64,000 nt of DNA from Pontibacter sp. SGAir0037 (GCF_005491705.1 NZ_CP028092.1:2046001-2110000); one strand, 5' to 3'. Positions 8,621 through 19,092 are shown, counted from the stretch's first letter. The notes: generated by a model not told the origin, from the letters alone. Numbers and translations are program-made.

Positions 8621-11600
8621 TTAAAATAATGCTTTAACCCCTACATTATAGAACCTTGTCTGGGGAGCACTTCCCACATTCATTTCCATCAGTTCACGCT
8701 CTTTAGAGACCGTGAGCAGGTTAAGCCCGTTTACATACACACCCAACTCGCGCACAAATGATTTGCCTAAGAATGTAAGGGGCAGGTCATAAGAAATTTG
8801 CACTTTAGCCAGATCAAACCTGTTGCTATTATAAAGCCAGAAGTCTGAGTTCCTGAAGTTGTTGTTCCTGCCCAGCGTCGTCAGACGCGGATAAGTGGCT
8901 GTGTTTTTCGTCTCTTCTGTCCAGCGATCGCGTACCACTTCGGAGTATTTGTCTTCACCGGCAATCCAGAAGTAAGAGCTGCTCTTCATGTCATGTGCCC
9001 CATAGCGGCCGAGCCCTAAAGCAAAAAAGGTGAAGTTCTTCCACTTAGCCGTTAAGTTTAGACCTAAAGTGAGTGGAGCGCCGTACCAACCGCCCCGCCC
9101 GAGGTATACCTCGTCCTGTTCGTTAATGACTTTATCGCCGTTTTGATCGATGTACTTAATGTCTCCCGGCCGTACCTGTCCGAATGACTGCTTTGGTGAA
9201 TTTGCAATGTCTTCATTGTCTGTAAAGAAACCAGCGCTTTGTAATCCCCAGATAGCATCTATTGGTCTTCCTTGTCTTTTCTGGTATTCATCCTCAAACA
9301 ATTCTGCCCGTTTGGTGGCTTTGGTTTCGTAGTAACTCGCTATAAATCCCAAAGACCATTCTACCCCGCGGAAATTTTTGTTAAAGTTTAAGTTATAATC
9401 AAAGCCTATTCGCTGGTCGTCGTTATAGTTTACATAAGGAATGAAAGAGGAATTAGGCCACCCGGTAGAAAAATAACTAGGGTATAAAGCAGAAGCCCGC
9501 ACTACATTGCCTGTCATTTCATTTGCAAAGAAGGCTCCCTCCATCGTAAGCAGTCCTTTAAACAAAGATGCCTCAGCGCTCACGTTCACTTCATCCCGCT
9601 TCGAGAAAGTCAGATTTGCGTTGGCACCTTGTCTGGAGTCAGTTGTTCTGTTTAGTGCACCGTCTCTCCAACTGTACCAGGCACCGTCTGTCTGCGTGTA
9701 CATGTTCGTGTACATGTAGTAGTCAGACATACTAAGGTCGGTATACAACCTTCCCGCCGAAACCGAAAGCTTCAGGTTATCCACCACAGATGATCCCCGC
9801 AGGAAATCTTCTTCGCTGATTCGCCAGGCCAGGGAGGCAGTAGGAGAAAAAGCTCTTCTGTTAGCCTCAGGCAACCTAGCCGAGTGCACTATGGCACCAT
9901 TAAAATCAGCATAATACTTATTCCTGAAATTATACCCCACATGGATACCCAGGTTTGCATTGCTGTTTTTATGGTAAACCCCTGAGTTAGCCTGTTGGAA
10001 CCCATTGGCAACCAGCATAGCTGAAATGGTGTGGCTATCGTTTATGGTGTTCAGGTAATTCAGCTGCCCGGAAAAAGCAAGTGTCTGCCTGAAAGAGCTG
10101 TTCGATACGTTTTGATTGCCTGATCTGGCATCAGTTCCGTATTGTGTCAGTTTGGAAATCTGGTCATAACCGGCATAGTTATTCCAGGTGGCTTCAAATA
10201 TAGCGTAATCGTTGTTAAAAGACTGTGTGTAGGACGTGGCGTAGTCTACCCCAAACGTTGATTCGAACGCCAGGCCTTTGATCACATTATCCAGATTGGC
10301 GCCGATTGCCGTATTAAACTGGAACTGACGGTTGGTATTTTGTGAGTTTCCTCCGGCATAGATGGCTGCAAAAGGGTTGGTCTGGTCTAACTGAGTTCCA
10401 CCTAAAACATACTTCTCATGAATGATGTTCCGGGTATTGTTGACCATCTGCCACGAAGCCTCATCATTTGCCTCCAGCATACTTATAGGTATCAACGGGG
10501 CAAACCTGTGAGGCCGAAGTGTAGCAGCACTTTGCCAGTAGTTGGTGTTTACGCCGCGTCCATTACTGTAAATAGCCGCAGCATCTACTTTAGCATAGAT
10601 ATAATCCGTAATGTTAACATCTACATTTCCGCGAACATTTAAACGATCAGATCTATTGTTTTTTATAGCTTCTCCAAAGTTCAGCAATGAGCCGGCTGTA
10701 TTAAAGCCAATGTTGGTATAGTAACGGGCTAATTTATTTCCTCCGCTTATTTCAACCGTACCATCATGCCGGTTGTAAGACTTTCTCAGATACTCAGACG
10801 AAAAATAGTCTACATTAGGATAACGGTAAGGGTTCAGGCCGGAGGCATGGTTGTAGATAGTCCCATCCGTATACAATTCATCTAATCCATCATTACGCCG
10901 CGCTTCGTTGTAGAGGGTCATATATTCGGCTGATCCCAGGTAGTTCGGGTAGCTTTTCGGCACAAACACGCCGCTGTTCACCCTTGCTCTGATCTGCAAA
11001 TCTTTTACCTCGCCTCTTTTTGTAGTGATGTACACAACCCCCTTGGCAGCCCTGCTACCATAAAGAGCAACAGCGCCTACACCCTTTAAGAATGAAATTT
11101 GATCAATCTCAGTAGGCATCACACTACTTGCATCGCGTGGCACGCCGTCTACCAACACTAAATAACTATCCATGCCCCATATGTTGCCATGAAAACCGTT
11201 CACTAAGGCTTGCATGTTTTCCAGGCTAGACGTCATGTAGTTCTTTTCCAGCAGTTCCGAAACGTTAATTACGGATACATCGCCGTTCAGATCTCCTTCT
11301 TTAACTTTACGATGCGCCACCTGTACCGCTCTGGAACTCTGATCCGGCATCATGGTAATATAACTTAACTCAGAGCTTGCAAGGACAGAAGCAGACCTGT
11401 AACCAGGTGCCCCTATGAGCAGGATTGCATTAGGAGAAGTGCTTAAGGAAAAGGTACCGAGCGAATCTGTAACGGTGTTACTGGCTATATCCAGTTCATT
11501 TTTTACTACGACACCACTGATCGGGTTACCATTCGAATCCCGCACGATAGCCTTTACATTAATTTTATCATTGGTCTGGGCTTGTACTATCGCTGGTAAT

Positions 11601-11647
11601 ACGGTAATGAGAGCCCCCAGTACTATTCTTTTATATAAGTATTTCAT
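8621..11647 (-). CDS. SusC/RagA-family TonB-dependent transporter (second pair)
   Basis: This 1008-residue outer-membrane importer has a signal peptide (to about residue 23), a carboxypeptidase-regulatory-like N-terminal domain (about 27-105), a TonB plug (about 120-225, with LVLVDGVPRDASSVMPTEI and ALYGSRAAKGVVYITTKRG) and a 22-strand barrel ending in an aromatic residue (VGVKALF). It pairs with the SusD-like gene 20 bp downstream and corresponds to XusC. No EVVVVGYG-type TonB-box segment is evident, unlike in the first SusC of this locus. It probably imports xylo-oligosaccharides of a different length or decoration from the first pair (inference). Confidence 0.95.
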   Translation of the reverse strand: MKYLYKRIVLGALITVLPAIVQAQTNDKINVKAIVRDSNGNPISGVVVKNELDIASNTVTDSLGTFSLSTSPNAILLIGAPGYRSASVLASSELSYITMMPDQSSRAVQVAHRKVKEGDLNGDVSVINVSELLEKNYMTSSLENMQALVNGFHGNIWGMDSYLVLVDGVPRDASSVMPTEIDQISFLKGVGAVALYGSRAAKGVVYITTKRGEVKDLQIRARVNSGVFVPKSYPNYLGSAEYMTLYNEARRNDGLDELYTDGTIYNHASGLNPYRYPNVDYFSSEYLRKSYNRHDGTVEISGGNKLARYYTNIGFNTAGSLLNFGEAIKNNRSDRLNVRGNVDVNITDYIYAKVDAAAIYSNGRGVNTNYWQSAATLRPHRFAPLIPISMLEANDEASWQMVNNTRNIIHEKYVLGGTQLDQTNPFAAIYAGGNSQNTNRQFQFNTAIGANLDNVIKGLAFESTFGVDYATSYTQSFNNDYAIFEATWNNYAGYDQISKLTQYGTDARSGNQNVSNSSFRQTLAFSGQLNYLNTINDSHTISAMLVANGFQQANSGVYHKNSNANLGIHVGYNFRNKYYADFNGAIVHSARLPEANRRAFSPTASLAWRISEEDFLRGSSVVDNLKLSVSAGRLYTDLSMSDYYMYTNMYTQTDGAWYSWRDGALNRTTDSRQGANANLTFSKRDEVNVSAEASLFKGLLTMEGAFFANEMTGNVVRASALYPSYFSTGWPNSSFIPYVNYNDDQRIGFDYNLNFNKNFRGVEWSLGFIASYYETKATKRAELFEDEYQKRQGRPIDAIWGLQSAGFFTDNEDIANSPKQSFGQVRPGDIKYIDQNGDKVINEQDEVYLGRGGWYGAPLTLGLNLTAKWKNFTFFALGLGRYGAHDMKSSSYFWIAGEDKYSEVVRDRWTEETKNTATYPRLTTLGRNNNFRNSDFWLYNSNRFDLAKVQISYDLPLTFLGKSFVRELGVYVNGLNLLTVSKERELMEMNVGSAPQTRFYNVGVKALF

Positions 11648-11688
11648 ACGTTCAGTTTTAAACTTTATAAATCAAATCATAACTGGCA

Positions 11689-13587
11689 TTACCAACCTGG
11701 GTTTTGATAAAGCTCCGAGTACATGTTTACATCCGCATTCTTTAGTGGTAACCAGTAGTGCTTTTCACTGAACTTGCGTTCCAGAATAACCACCTCCCGT
11801 ATATTTGCCACACGGTTTTGTGTTGGATCCTGTGTATTGAATTCACCTATCCTGTCAAATTCAATTGATTTTTTGATGGTGTAAGGACTTTCGATAAGCA
11901 TTAACCAGCGGCGAAGGTCGTTGAAGCGGTGCCCTTCATAAGCCAGTTCTACAGCCCGCTCACGTCTTAACTCACTCATAAAGGCATCTACAGAACCAAG
12001 AAACTTTGTAGCCACTGGTCCAACACCAGCCCTTTCACGAAGCACATTGATCGCTTCTGTGGCATTCTTGCTATAGTTGGGAGCTTTACCAGACGGAGAG
12101 CCATAGGCTTGCGCAGCAGCCTCCGCATACATCAGATATACATCGGCTAAACGCATGTAGGGAACTTTAACATGCAGGCTGTTTCCATAATCAAACCCGC
12201 CATCAAACCTGTTTGCGTTTATAGGAATAAACTTGTAAAGCAGGTATCCTGTACGGCTCCCGGTGGTCACATTTCTGAATCTACCACCAGTGTAAAGGCT
12301 GGCGTAACGAACTTTTTCAGGTTCTTTTACATCTGCCGGTATACTTCCCTGAACTGTTTTTACTCCATCATACACAATATCGTGATAGAAGCGCGGATCG
12401 CGTCCGCGCCATGGAAATTCCGGATCATAACCAGACTCCGGGTCAGCCTTTGTTATATCCTTGATTGGGAGCCCATTGGCCATCCCATAGTTGTTTACAT
12501 AATTAGAGGTAGGCACAAACTTAACATCACCGTCGGCGAGATCTGGCGATGGCTGGTATTGCTTACTTGTACCCCAGTTTGACCCGTTGGCACCCCAGGT
12601 AGGAGCACGGAATATAGCCTCTGTCCCTCCTGGCATCCGCCAGTTCTGCCCTGTTGTATAAAAGTTAGTGGAATACTGGGCAAAAGGAAGCAGTTGATAT
12701 AAGGTCTGCCCACTTTCAACCAGGGTTAGCAACTCTCCGAATGCCTCTGCAGCTTTTCTACTGTACTCTGCATGGTATGTTCTGCTTCCGGTAGAAACAG
12801 AGTTCATGAGCGGACTGGCAGCATAGAGATAGTTCTTTCCTAAATAACCCAAAGCCATGGCTTTATTTATGCGCAGTGCATTCTTACCCAGCGTTCTTCT
12901 TCCTGGGTCAGTGTTATCCCAGTCAAGGGGAAGTAAGTCAGCAGCTTCTCTCAGGTCTTTGGCTATTTTATCAGCACTCTCGTGGTAACTCAGGCGGGGC
13001 AGTCTTAAGGGTTCATCAGAAGGCAGTACTGTATCGATGTAAGGAAGACCACCGAAGTACTGTATAAACTGTAAGTGAAACCAGGCCCTGAAGAAAAGCA
13101 ACTGGCCTTTCACCAGGTTTCTCTCTTCATCTGTGGCATCGGTCATTTTGTCCAGGTTGGCAAGACCAAGATTAGCCTTTCGTATCCCATACCACCCTAA
13201 TGGCCACAGCCTCTTTGTCATTCTATCATTGTTGGTAGCAGGATTACCGCCACCATCCATCCAACCGGCTCCCCAGCCATCATGCTCCCGCTGCCATCCC
13301 CAGAAATTCCCGTTGTCGATCTTTACGTCAAAATGGAAATCGCGTGCAGTTGATTGTATTTCATCATCTCCCCAGTTCCAGGAGTTAGTCCAGTAGGCAT
13401 TGGTGAAATCAGGAATGCAGCTGTAAAGCTCTTCCGTATAGCCCTGAAAGTTCCTGAAATTCCGAAAGGCATCATCCGGAGCCACAACAGAATCGGGAGT
13501 TCTTTCCAGGTAGTCTTCGCAGGAAGCAAACATAATCAAGCTTAGTGCGAGGCCACATCTCAGTATATATTGCAATAAATTTCTCAT
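11689..13587 (-). CDS. SusD/RagB-family glycan-binding lipoprotein (first pair)
   Basis: I place the start at 13587, giving 632 residues, because MRNLLQYILRCGLALSLIMFASC then gives a clean lipoprotein signal with Cys23. The longer reading from 13620 would overlap the SusC gene and add 11 residues before the signal. SusD hallmarks are LLFFRAWFHLQFIQYFGGLPY in the N-terminal half, YMRLADVYLMYAEAAAQAYG, and the C-terminal RERAVELAYEGHRFNDLRRW. It starts 10 bp after the SusC stop, so the two are translationally close and form one pair. It corresponds to XusB and should bind xylan at the cell surface. Confidence 0.95.
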   Translation of the reverse strand: MRNLLQYILRCGLALSLIMFASCEDYLERTPDSVVAPDDAFRNFRNFQGYTEELYSCIPDFTNAYWTNSWNWGDDEIQSTARDFHFDVKIDNGNFWGWQREHDGWGAGWMDGGGNPATNNDRMTKRLWPLGWYGIRKANLGLANLDKMTDATDEERNLVKGQLLFFRAWFHLQFIQYFGGLPYIDTVLPSDEPLRLPRLSYHESADKIAKDLREAADLLPLDWDNTDPGRRTLGKNALRINKAMALGYLGKNYLYAASPLMNSVSTGSRTYHAEYSRKAAEAFGELLTLVESGQTLYQLLPFAQYSTNFYTTGQNWRMPGGTEAIFRAPTWGANGSNWGTSKQYQPSPDLADGDVKFVPTSNYVNNYGMANGLPIKDITKADPESGYDPEFPWRGRDPRFYHDIVYDGVKTVQGSIPADVKEPEKVRYASLYTGGRFRNVTTGSRTGYLLYKFIPINANRFDGGFDYGNSLHVKVPYMRLADVYLMYAEAAAQAYGSPSGKAPNYSKNATEAINVLRERAGVGPVATKFLGSVDAFMSELRRERAVELAYEGHRFNDLRRWLMLIESPYTIKKSIEFDRIGEFNTQDPTQNRVANIREVVILERKFSEKHYWLPLKNADVNMYSELYQNPGW

Positions 13588-13597
13588 AACTGGTAAT

Positions 13598-16500
13598 TTA
13601 GAAAGTGATATTAGCGCCAACGTTATACCTTTTCACAGTTGGGTAAGCGCCCTGTGAAGCCCATCCCGTGCCTGCAAAATTTGACTCCCGGTCGTCGGGC
13701 ATTTTCGTCCACAAGAACAGGTTGTTGCCGTTCGCAAAAATTCGCACATTGCTCATACCTATTCTCCTCACTAAACTGGAGTTTAAGGTATAGGCAATTT
13801 CTAAGTTTTTAAGGCGGATATAAGAGCCATCGAACATGTACTGGTGCCCTCTGTAGTAGCCTGCCGGGGTTGAGTTCCAACGGGGCAGCGGGGTATCGGC
13901 ATTGGGATTATCTTTAGACCAGTAGGAGCCTTCGTCGTAAACCACATTGTTCTGTGAGCCGAAACTATTAAAAACCACCTGTCGTGTTACATTGTTTACG
14001 CCGTAAAATTGGACAAAACCGCTAAACCCTTTCCACTCGAACCCAACGGTCGCATTGTAAGTGTTTTCAGGAGTTCCCGAATATCCATATGGGATGTTAT
14101 CCTCCGCATTGATTACACCATCACCATTAAAGTCGATGATGTGGTAGTTGCCCGGTAGTTTATGTAAATCGTTCTGGTCGTGGATGGTACTTGCATACAA
14201 CTCATCCCAGGTGTTATAGTAACCGTTGCCAACATAAGAGTAAGCCTGTCCAATCCTTTTGTCTGCCCGCTTCTGATATTCCGGTAGCAACAGTGGGTCA
14301 TCGGCTTCAATTATCTTGTTTCGTGCATGTGTCATGTTCATGTTAGACCACAAGTACAAACCGTTTCCGAAAGTATAATTGAGATTCAGCTCATACTCAA
14401 ATCCCCGGTTCTGCACTCTTCCATCGTTAACTGTAGGAGCTTGCAGTTCTCCTACACCTCCATAATAGAAAGGTATTGCACGGCTATTTCCTACTAGCAG
14501 AATGTCCTTGCGTCTATCATTAAAGTAATCGACACTACCCTTAATTAAGCCCTTAAAAAACCCGAACTCAACCCCTATGTTCGCTTTGGTTACTGTTTCC
14601 CATTGAAGCTCAGGGTTTCCAACAGAACTTTCTCTGTACCAGGTGTAGGGGCTCAACTCGCCTCCCTCTCCCACAGTACCAAAATTAGCCTGCCCTCCAT
14701 AGGCCCAGTTTGACATGAACAGGAATCTGCCACCACCACTATCATCTCCAATTTGTCCATAGTTGGCTCTTACTTTCAGGTAGTCCATAAAGGAAATCGG
14801 TTCCATGAACTTCTCATTCGAAATCAGCCAGCCCACACCACCTGACTGGAAGAAAGCAAAGCGGTTTTCAGAACTGAATTTTTCAGAACCAGTATAGGCA
14901 CCATTGTACTCAAACATGTATTTACCATCGTAGTTATAGGTAGCCCGGTATACCCAGTCTTCACGGTAACGAGGGACTTCGCTACCGTAGGCAAGTTCAT
15001 TTCGGTTGAAAAGCCCCATAGAGGTAATGTTATGTTTATCCCAGAGCGTAGTAGCGTAGTTGATTTGTGCCTGGTAAAACAGCCTGCGCTGGGTGGCCCC
15101 GTTGTCAACTCCACCGGAAGTGGTGGTCCAGGCTACGGCTTCCTGGAAATCAAAACGGTTATTCGTATCGAATGCCTGTCTGTAACTTACCATCCCTGTT
15201 ACAGGATCAATCCATTTTTCCTGAGGTGGGTTGTTCGCGTCGTTAATTCCTCTGTCCCTTTCCACGAAGGTGTTATCGAAGGCGATGGTACCGGCAAACT
15301 TGAGGCCTTTCGTAATGAAATCGAGATTTTGATCCAGCGTAAAATCTGTATTGAGACGCGTAGTAGTCGTATACCTGACACCACTGGTTCCCATTACCCG
15401 CATAGAATTCTCTGCTCTGCTGGCATTAGGAGCATAGTAACCCCAGGATCCATCTGCATACTGGGGATAAAACACGTCGGGTGCATTGTTGTAGGCAGAA
15501 ATCCAGGCATTGTATTCGTTCAGATTTATCCTGGGCCTTTTTTGCACGCCATAAGAACCGGAGAGGTTACTTCTTAAAACGGTAGTAGGTGTTAACTGGA
15601 AATCCAGGTTACTTCGCACGTTCACGCGATTAAAGCCATACCCACTCTCGTAGCCCCTGTTATTATCGTATACTTTAAAAAGGTCGTTTTCCTGCAGGTA
15701 GTCAATGCTGGTAAAATACTTTACAAGCTTTGTGCCTCCGGTTACGTTAACATTGGCGTTGTACGCCATGGCGTAATCTTTGAACAACTCCTTTTGCCAA
15801 TCTATGTTCGGATATCGCTCCAGTTCTTCCTGATCAGCAGGGTTTCTGTATTTATCGATGATTGCCTGCGGGCGGTAATCTGCCCAGGCGGCAGGCCTTA
15901 ACGAAAGTTCGTTTTCGATGACACGGTTCCGCATTATGTACGTGTCATAAGCATCTGCTTTGCCGGGTAATTTAGATGGTGACTTTACAGTTGTCTGCAC
16001 CCTGGCTCTAATCTGGGCTTTTCCTTCAGTCCCCCTTTTGGTGGTGATCAGAATTACCCCATTGGCTCCTCTTACCCCATACACAGCAGTAGCCGAGGCA
16101 TCTTTCAGTACAGAAACAGACTCCACTGAGCTAATATCCACACTGTTCATCGGGCGCTCAATTCCATCCACCAGAATGAGAGGAGATGCACCGCTTAGGG
16201 AACTGGTACCCCTGATCACAATCCTGGGATCTTCTTCACCCGGCATACCAGTACTGGCGGTTGTAACCACCCCCGGCACATTCCCTGTTAAGGCTGCGCC
16301 GATAGTCTGTACGCCACCCGCCCTTTCCAGCACTTCTCCTTTTGTTTGGGTAATGGCGGCTATAACACTTTCTTTCTTCTGTTCGCCATAGCCCACTACC
16401 ACCACTTCCTGCAGCGAAGTGACATCCGGATCTAACGTAACATTCAGTTCCGTTCGGTTTCCTACAGTTACTTCCTTTGCAACATATCCGATAAAGCTAA

Positions 16501-16843
16501 AAACAAGTACGGTTTCCTCTGAAGGCACCCGAAGCGTATAGCTGCCTGTCGCGTTTGTAACAGTACCTACACTCGCCCCCTTCACGTGCACACTTACCCC
16601 GGGCATCCCCTGGTTCATGTCACTCAGAACCACCTTACCGGTAATTGTTCTTTCCTGCTGCGCAACAGATTGGCTACTGCCCCGGAAACCAGGAGGTTCT
16701 GCTATAAGGGCAATATGATCACTGCTTTTTGGTTGAGAATTTGTGTCGGATGCCCATGATACTCCCACCGAAAAGCACTGAACAGAAACCCCGATAAATG
16801 CATATTTTACCCTATGCAGGTTTTGTTGTAGCAATTTTCTCAT
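13598..16843 (-). CDS. SusC/RagA-family TonB-dependent transporter (first pair)
   Basis: This 1081-residue importer has a signal sequence (about 1-31), a linker, and a carboxypeptidase-D regulatory-like domain beginning at ITGKVVLSDMNQGMPGVSV. The TonB-box-like EVVVVGYGEQKK follows, then the plug (IRGTSSLSGASPLILVDGIE, and TAVYGVRGANGVILITTKRG) and a barrel ending in VGANITF. It pairs with the SusD gene 10 bp downstream and corresponds to XusA. It lies 65 bp after the GH43 gene across a GC-rich hairpin. It should import large xylan fragments into the periplasm using TonB energy. Confidence 0.96.
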   Translation of the reverse strand: MRKLLQQNLHRVKYAFIGVSVQCFSVGVSWASDTNSQPKSSDHIALIAEPPGFRGSSQSVAQQERTITGKVVLSDMNQGMPGVSVHVKGASVGTVTNATGSYTLRVPSEETVLVFSFIGYVAKEVTVGNRTELNVTLDPDVTSLQEVVVVGYGEQKKESVIAAITQTKGEVLERAGGVQTIGAALTGNVPGVVTTASTGMPGEEDPRIVIRGTSSLSGASPLILVDGIERPMNSVDISSVESVSVLKDASATAVYGVRGANGVILITTKRGTEGKAQIRARVQTTVKSPSKLPGKADAYDTYIMRNRVIENELSLRPAAWADYRPQAIIDKYRNPADQEELERYPNIDWQKELFKDYAMAYNANVNVTGGTKLVKYFTSIDYLQENDLFKVYDNNRGYESGYGFNRVNVRSNLDFQLTPTTVLRSNLSGSYGVQKRPRINLNEYNAWISAYNNAPDVFYPQYADGSWGYYAPNASRAENSMRVMGTSGVRYTTTTRLNTDFTLDQNLDFITKGLKFAGTIAFDNTFVERDRGINDANNPPQEKWIDPVTGMVSYRQAFDTNNRFDFQEAVAWTTTSGGVDNGATQRRLFYQAQINYATTLWDKHNITSMGLFNRNELAYGSEVPRYREDWVYRATYNYDGKYMFEYNGAYTGSEKFSSENRFAFFQSGGVGWLISNEKFMEPISFMDYLKVRANYGQIGDDSGGGRFLFMSNWAYGGQANFGTVGEGGELSPYTWYRESSVGNPELQWETVTKANIGVEFGFFKGLIKGSVDYFNDRRKDILLVGNSRAIPFYYGGVGELQAPTVNDGRVQNRGFEYELNLNYTFGNGLYLWSNMNMTHARNKIIEADDPLLLPEYQKRADKRIGQAYSYVGNGYYNTWDELYASTIHDQNDLHKLPGNYHIIDFNGDGVINAEDNIPYGYSGTPENTYNATVGFEWKGFSGFVQFYGVNNVTRQVVFNSFGSQNNVVYDEGSYWSKDNPNADTPLPRWNSTPAGYYRGHQYMFDGSYIRLKNLEIAYTLNSSLVRRIGMSNVRIFANGNNLFLWTKMPDDRESNFAGTGWASQGAYPTVKRYNVGANITF

Positions 16844-16879
16844 ATGATCATTATTTAATTGAAATTATTAAAATGAAGC

Positions 16880-16903
16880 TGCCCCGCCCCTGCGGACGGG
16901 GCA
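16880..16903. promoter_or_regulatory. GC-rich hairpin between GH43 and the first susC-like gene
   Basis: TGCCCCG (16880-16886) pairs with CGGGGCA (16897-16903) around a 10-nt GC-rich loop, in an otherwise AT-rich 65-bp spacer. On the minus-strand transcript it lies about 37 nt upstream of the susC-like start and is followed by a T-rich run. It may attenuate transcription or protect the downstream SusC mRNA from decay. Confidence 0.4.
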
Positions 16904-16908
16904 ACCTC

Positions 16909-18675
16909 CTATTGCACTTCTCTTTTCCGGAATGGATTTTTTGTTGCGTACAGTCCTATATTGGTACCTGTAAAGCCGAAGGAGTTGGCAGTGGATAAAT
17001 AATGGGCGTTCACTTGCCTGGCCAGCTCCGTCCACTCCTGTTTACCTACTGCGTAATAAAAATTATAATGCGTACCCTCAGACACCACTTTCAACCCGAT
17101 GGGATCATTGCCCTGAGCAATGGTTTTACTGGCAAGAACCCGGGCTTCTGCATCCGAAATCTTCTCGACGCATACTTTCCGGTGGTTACCTTCTTTGGAA
17201 ACTGATAAAAAATACTGGTGCGTCTCATCTTTGAAAAGCAGTAGACCGGCAGCTTCCTTGTCGTCTGTGGGTTCAAAGTGTAGCTTTGTTTCGCCTTCGA
17301 ATTTATGGTGCTGCATTCGCCGGGATACAAATGCCGGTGTCTTTAACTCAGAGGCATTGGCTTCGGCACACTCCAGGGATAGAAAACCGGGAACCTTATT
17401 CAAAGCGTAGACAGAATTTGCATCACCACGCAGTGTCATCCACTCTTTTCCAAGTACTGCGGCATCAAAGTCATCGTGCTTCTCGAAATTACCATACGTT
17501 ACCTCCTGCGCAGGCTGAACACCTTTCTTCTGGAGCATCATCGGAATTAATTCATTGCCTTGTGTCATGTAAGGGTAGCCATCTTTGCTCCACCTGACCG
17601 GCATGAGAAACGTTTCTCTCCCCAGGTTCTCAAATTTGCCTTCAATCGGGCGGCAGGCCAGGAAAACAGCCCACCACTCCCCTTCCTTTGCCTCAACCAA
17701 ATCAGCATGCCCTGCGCATGTGATCGGGTTTGCACGTTTCGGGTCCAGGTGGCGTTGGGTAAGGATAGGGTTTTCTTGCCACGGTTTGAAATCTCCCATG
17801 GGAGCATTTCCTCGCAGGATTACTTCAGAGTGATCGGGGCCTGTGCCACCTTCAGCTGACATTAACAGGTATTGCCCGTTAATTTTGTACATATGAGGCC
17901 CTTCTATCCAAATGGGCTTTTCTTCCGGCCGCACACCTCCGTTAACCAGCATTTTACGTGGTCCTATTACTTTGTCTGTTGCCGGATCAAATTCCTGAAT
18001 TTTAATGGCCCGATGCCCGTCATACAAAGCCGGGCCATCCGGCGCATCATTGTTCAGAATATAGGCTTTGCCATCGTCGTCGAAGAAAAAAGAGGGGTCG
18101 ATTCCGGGCACTTCCCGAATCCAGATGGGATCGGACCAGGGGCCGAAGGGATCTTTTGTTTTCACAAAGAAGTTCCCCCCACCAACATTGGTGGTAACCA
18201 TATAGTACGTTTGGTTATGCGGGTTGTAGCTGATAGCAGGAGCAAATATGCCCTGGCTAACTTTCTGCCCGTCCAGTTTTAACTGGGAAGGCCTGTCTAA
18301 AACATGCCCTATCTGTTTCCAGTTTACCAGATCCTTGCTGTGGAAAATCGGCACTCCCGGGAAATAGGAGAATGTGGAAGTAACCATAAAATAGTCATCC
18401 CCATTTTTACAGATACTGGGGTCAGAATACCAGCCGGGTAAGATAGGGTTATAAAAATAATCCTTGCCAGGAAGCGTATTCTCGTTGTAATAATCATCTT
18501 GTCCCTTATAGGAGAAATAATCAAAATGTGCCCCGGCCTTGCCTGCCGTTTGAGCAGCCTGATTGGTTTCAGCACGATCTACCACCGCTTTAGAACTGTC
18601 AGCACAGCCACTACCTAGTCCGGCTGCCAGCAGCAGCAGAAACGGTAGCGCACTCCATTTTTTTCTCTTATGCAT
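16909..18675 (-). CDS. GH43 beta-xylosidase / alpha-L-arabinofuranosidase lipoprotein
   Basis: This 588-residue protein has a lipobox GSGC (Cys24) and a five-bladed propeller at about 75-390. The three GH43 acidic residues are visible: base Asp85 (GWYSDPS), pKa modulator Asp193 (GIDPSFF) and acid Glu258 (WIEGPHM). Residues about 395-588 form a C-terminal beta-sandwich (DFDAAVLGKEWMTLRG, ending NIGLYATKNP) typical of xylan-active GH43 enzymes. It is the first gene of the main xylan operon, just ahead of the SusC/D pairs, and should release xylose or arabinose from oligosaccharides in the periplasm. Which sugar is favoured cannot be told from sequence alone. Confidence 0.93.
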   Translation of the reverse strand: MHKRKKWSALPFLLLLAAGLGSGCADSSKAVVDRAETNQAAQTAGKAGAHFDYFSYKGQDDYYNENTLPGKDYFYNPILPGWYSDPSICKNGDDYFMVTSTFSYFPGVPIFHSKDLVNWKQIGHVLDRPSQLKLDGQKVSQGIFAPAISYNPHNQTYYMVTTNVGGGNFFVKTKDPFGPWSDPIWIREVPGIDPSFFFDDDGKAYILNNDAPDGPALYDGHRAIKIQEFDPATDKVIGPRKMLVNGGVRPEEKPIWIEGPHMYKINGQYLLMSAEGGTGPDHSEVILRGNAPMGDFKPWQENPILTQRHLDPKRANPITCAGHADLVEAKEGEWWAVFLACRPIEGKFENLGRETFLMPVRWSKDGYPYMTQGNELIPMMLQKKGVQPAQEVTYGNFEKHDDFDAAVLGKEWMTLRGDANSVYALNKVPGFLSLECAEANASELKTPAFVSRRMQHHKFEGETKLHFEPTDDKEAAGLLLFKDETHQYFLSVSKEGNHRKVCVEKISDAEARVLASKTIAQGNDPIGLKVVSEGTHYNFYYAVGKQEWTELARQVNAHYLSTANSFGFTGTNIGLYATKNPFRKREVQ

Positions 18676-18885
18676 TTAGTATGTTTAAATTAATGTTCGC
18701 TTCGACTTGGTTGTATATCTGTAACCCTCTCTACATACCTGGATAACTCCTGTTATGCAATAGCATCTTTACCGTTAGAGCAGGCCATTTTCCTGAAAAT
18801 CTTTATTTCCTGTTTATGCTTGTGCTGTGTGCTGTTGTATTACCCGGTGAAGCATGCTGGCTCTTTGGGCTTCCCTTACTCGTAA

Positions 18886-19005
18886 TAAGTGAGGAATTAC
18901 TTATTCAATGCAACACAAGACGATACTTAAGTATTCTTCAGACTGATATTCTCCTATATGCAGCTAGTCTTTCTAAACACATAGGTGAGGAATCACTTAT
19001 ACAAT
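18886..19005. repeat. Two copies of a 24-bp imperfect palindrome, 96 bp apart
   Basis: Copies at 18886-18909 and 18982-19005 match at 21 of 24 positions and share the core GTGAGGAAT(T/C)ACTTAT followed by (T/A)CAAT. The second copy contains the exact inverted repeat GTGA-N4-TCAC. A related GTGATTAGTCAC lies at 24144-24155 upstream of the HTCS gene. They would lie in the long 5' leader of the GH43-susC transcript if the -7 box at 19093 is used, so they may act as DNA operators or RNA elements. Confidence 0.45.
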
Positions 19006-19092
19006 ACTGTATAAAAAAAAGAACTTCATGTGATCCTCCCATAACAAAGCATTGAATCATTTGAAAGCATGGTTTTCTCTTTTCCTCCCTAG

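Noticed and set aside
15032..15577. Open 181-codon plus-strand frame
   Set aside because: It is antisense to the first susC-like gene, with cysteine-rich, low-complexity translation and no domain.
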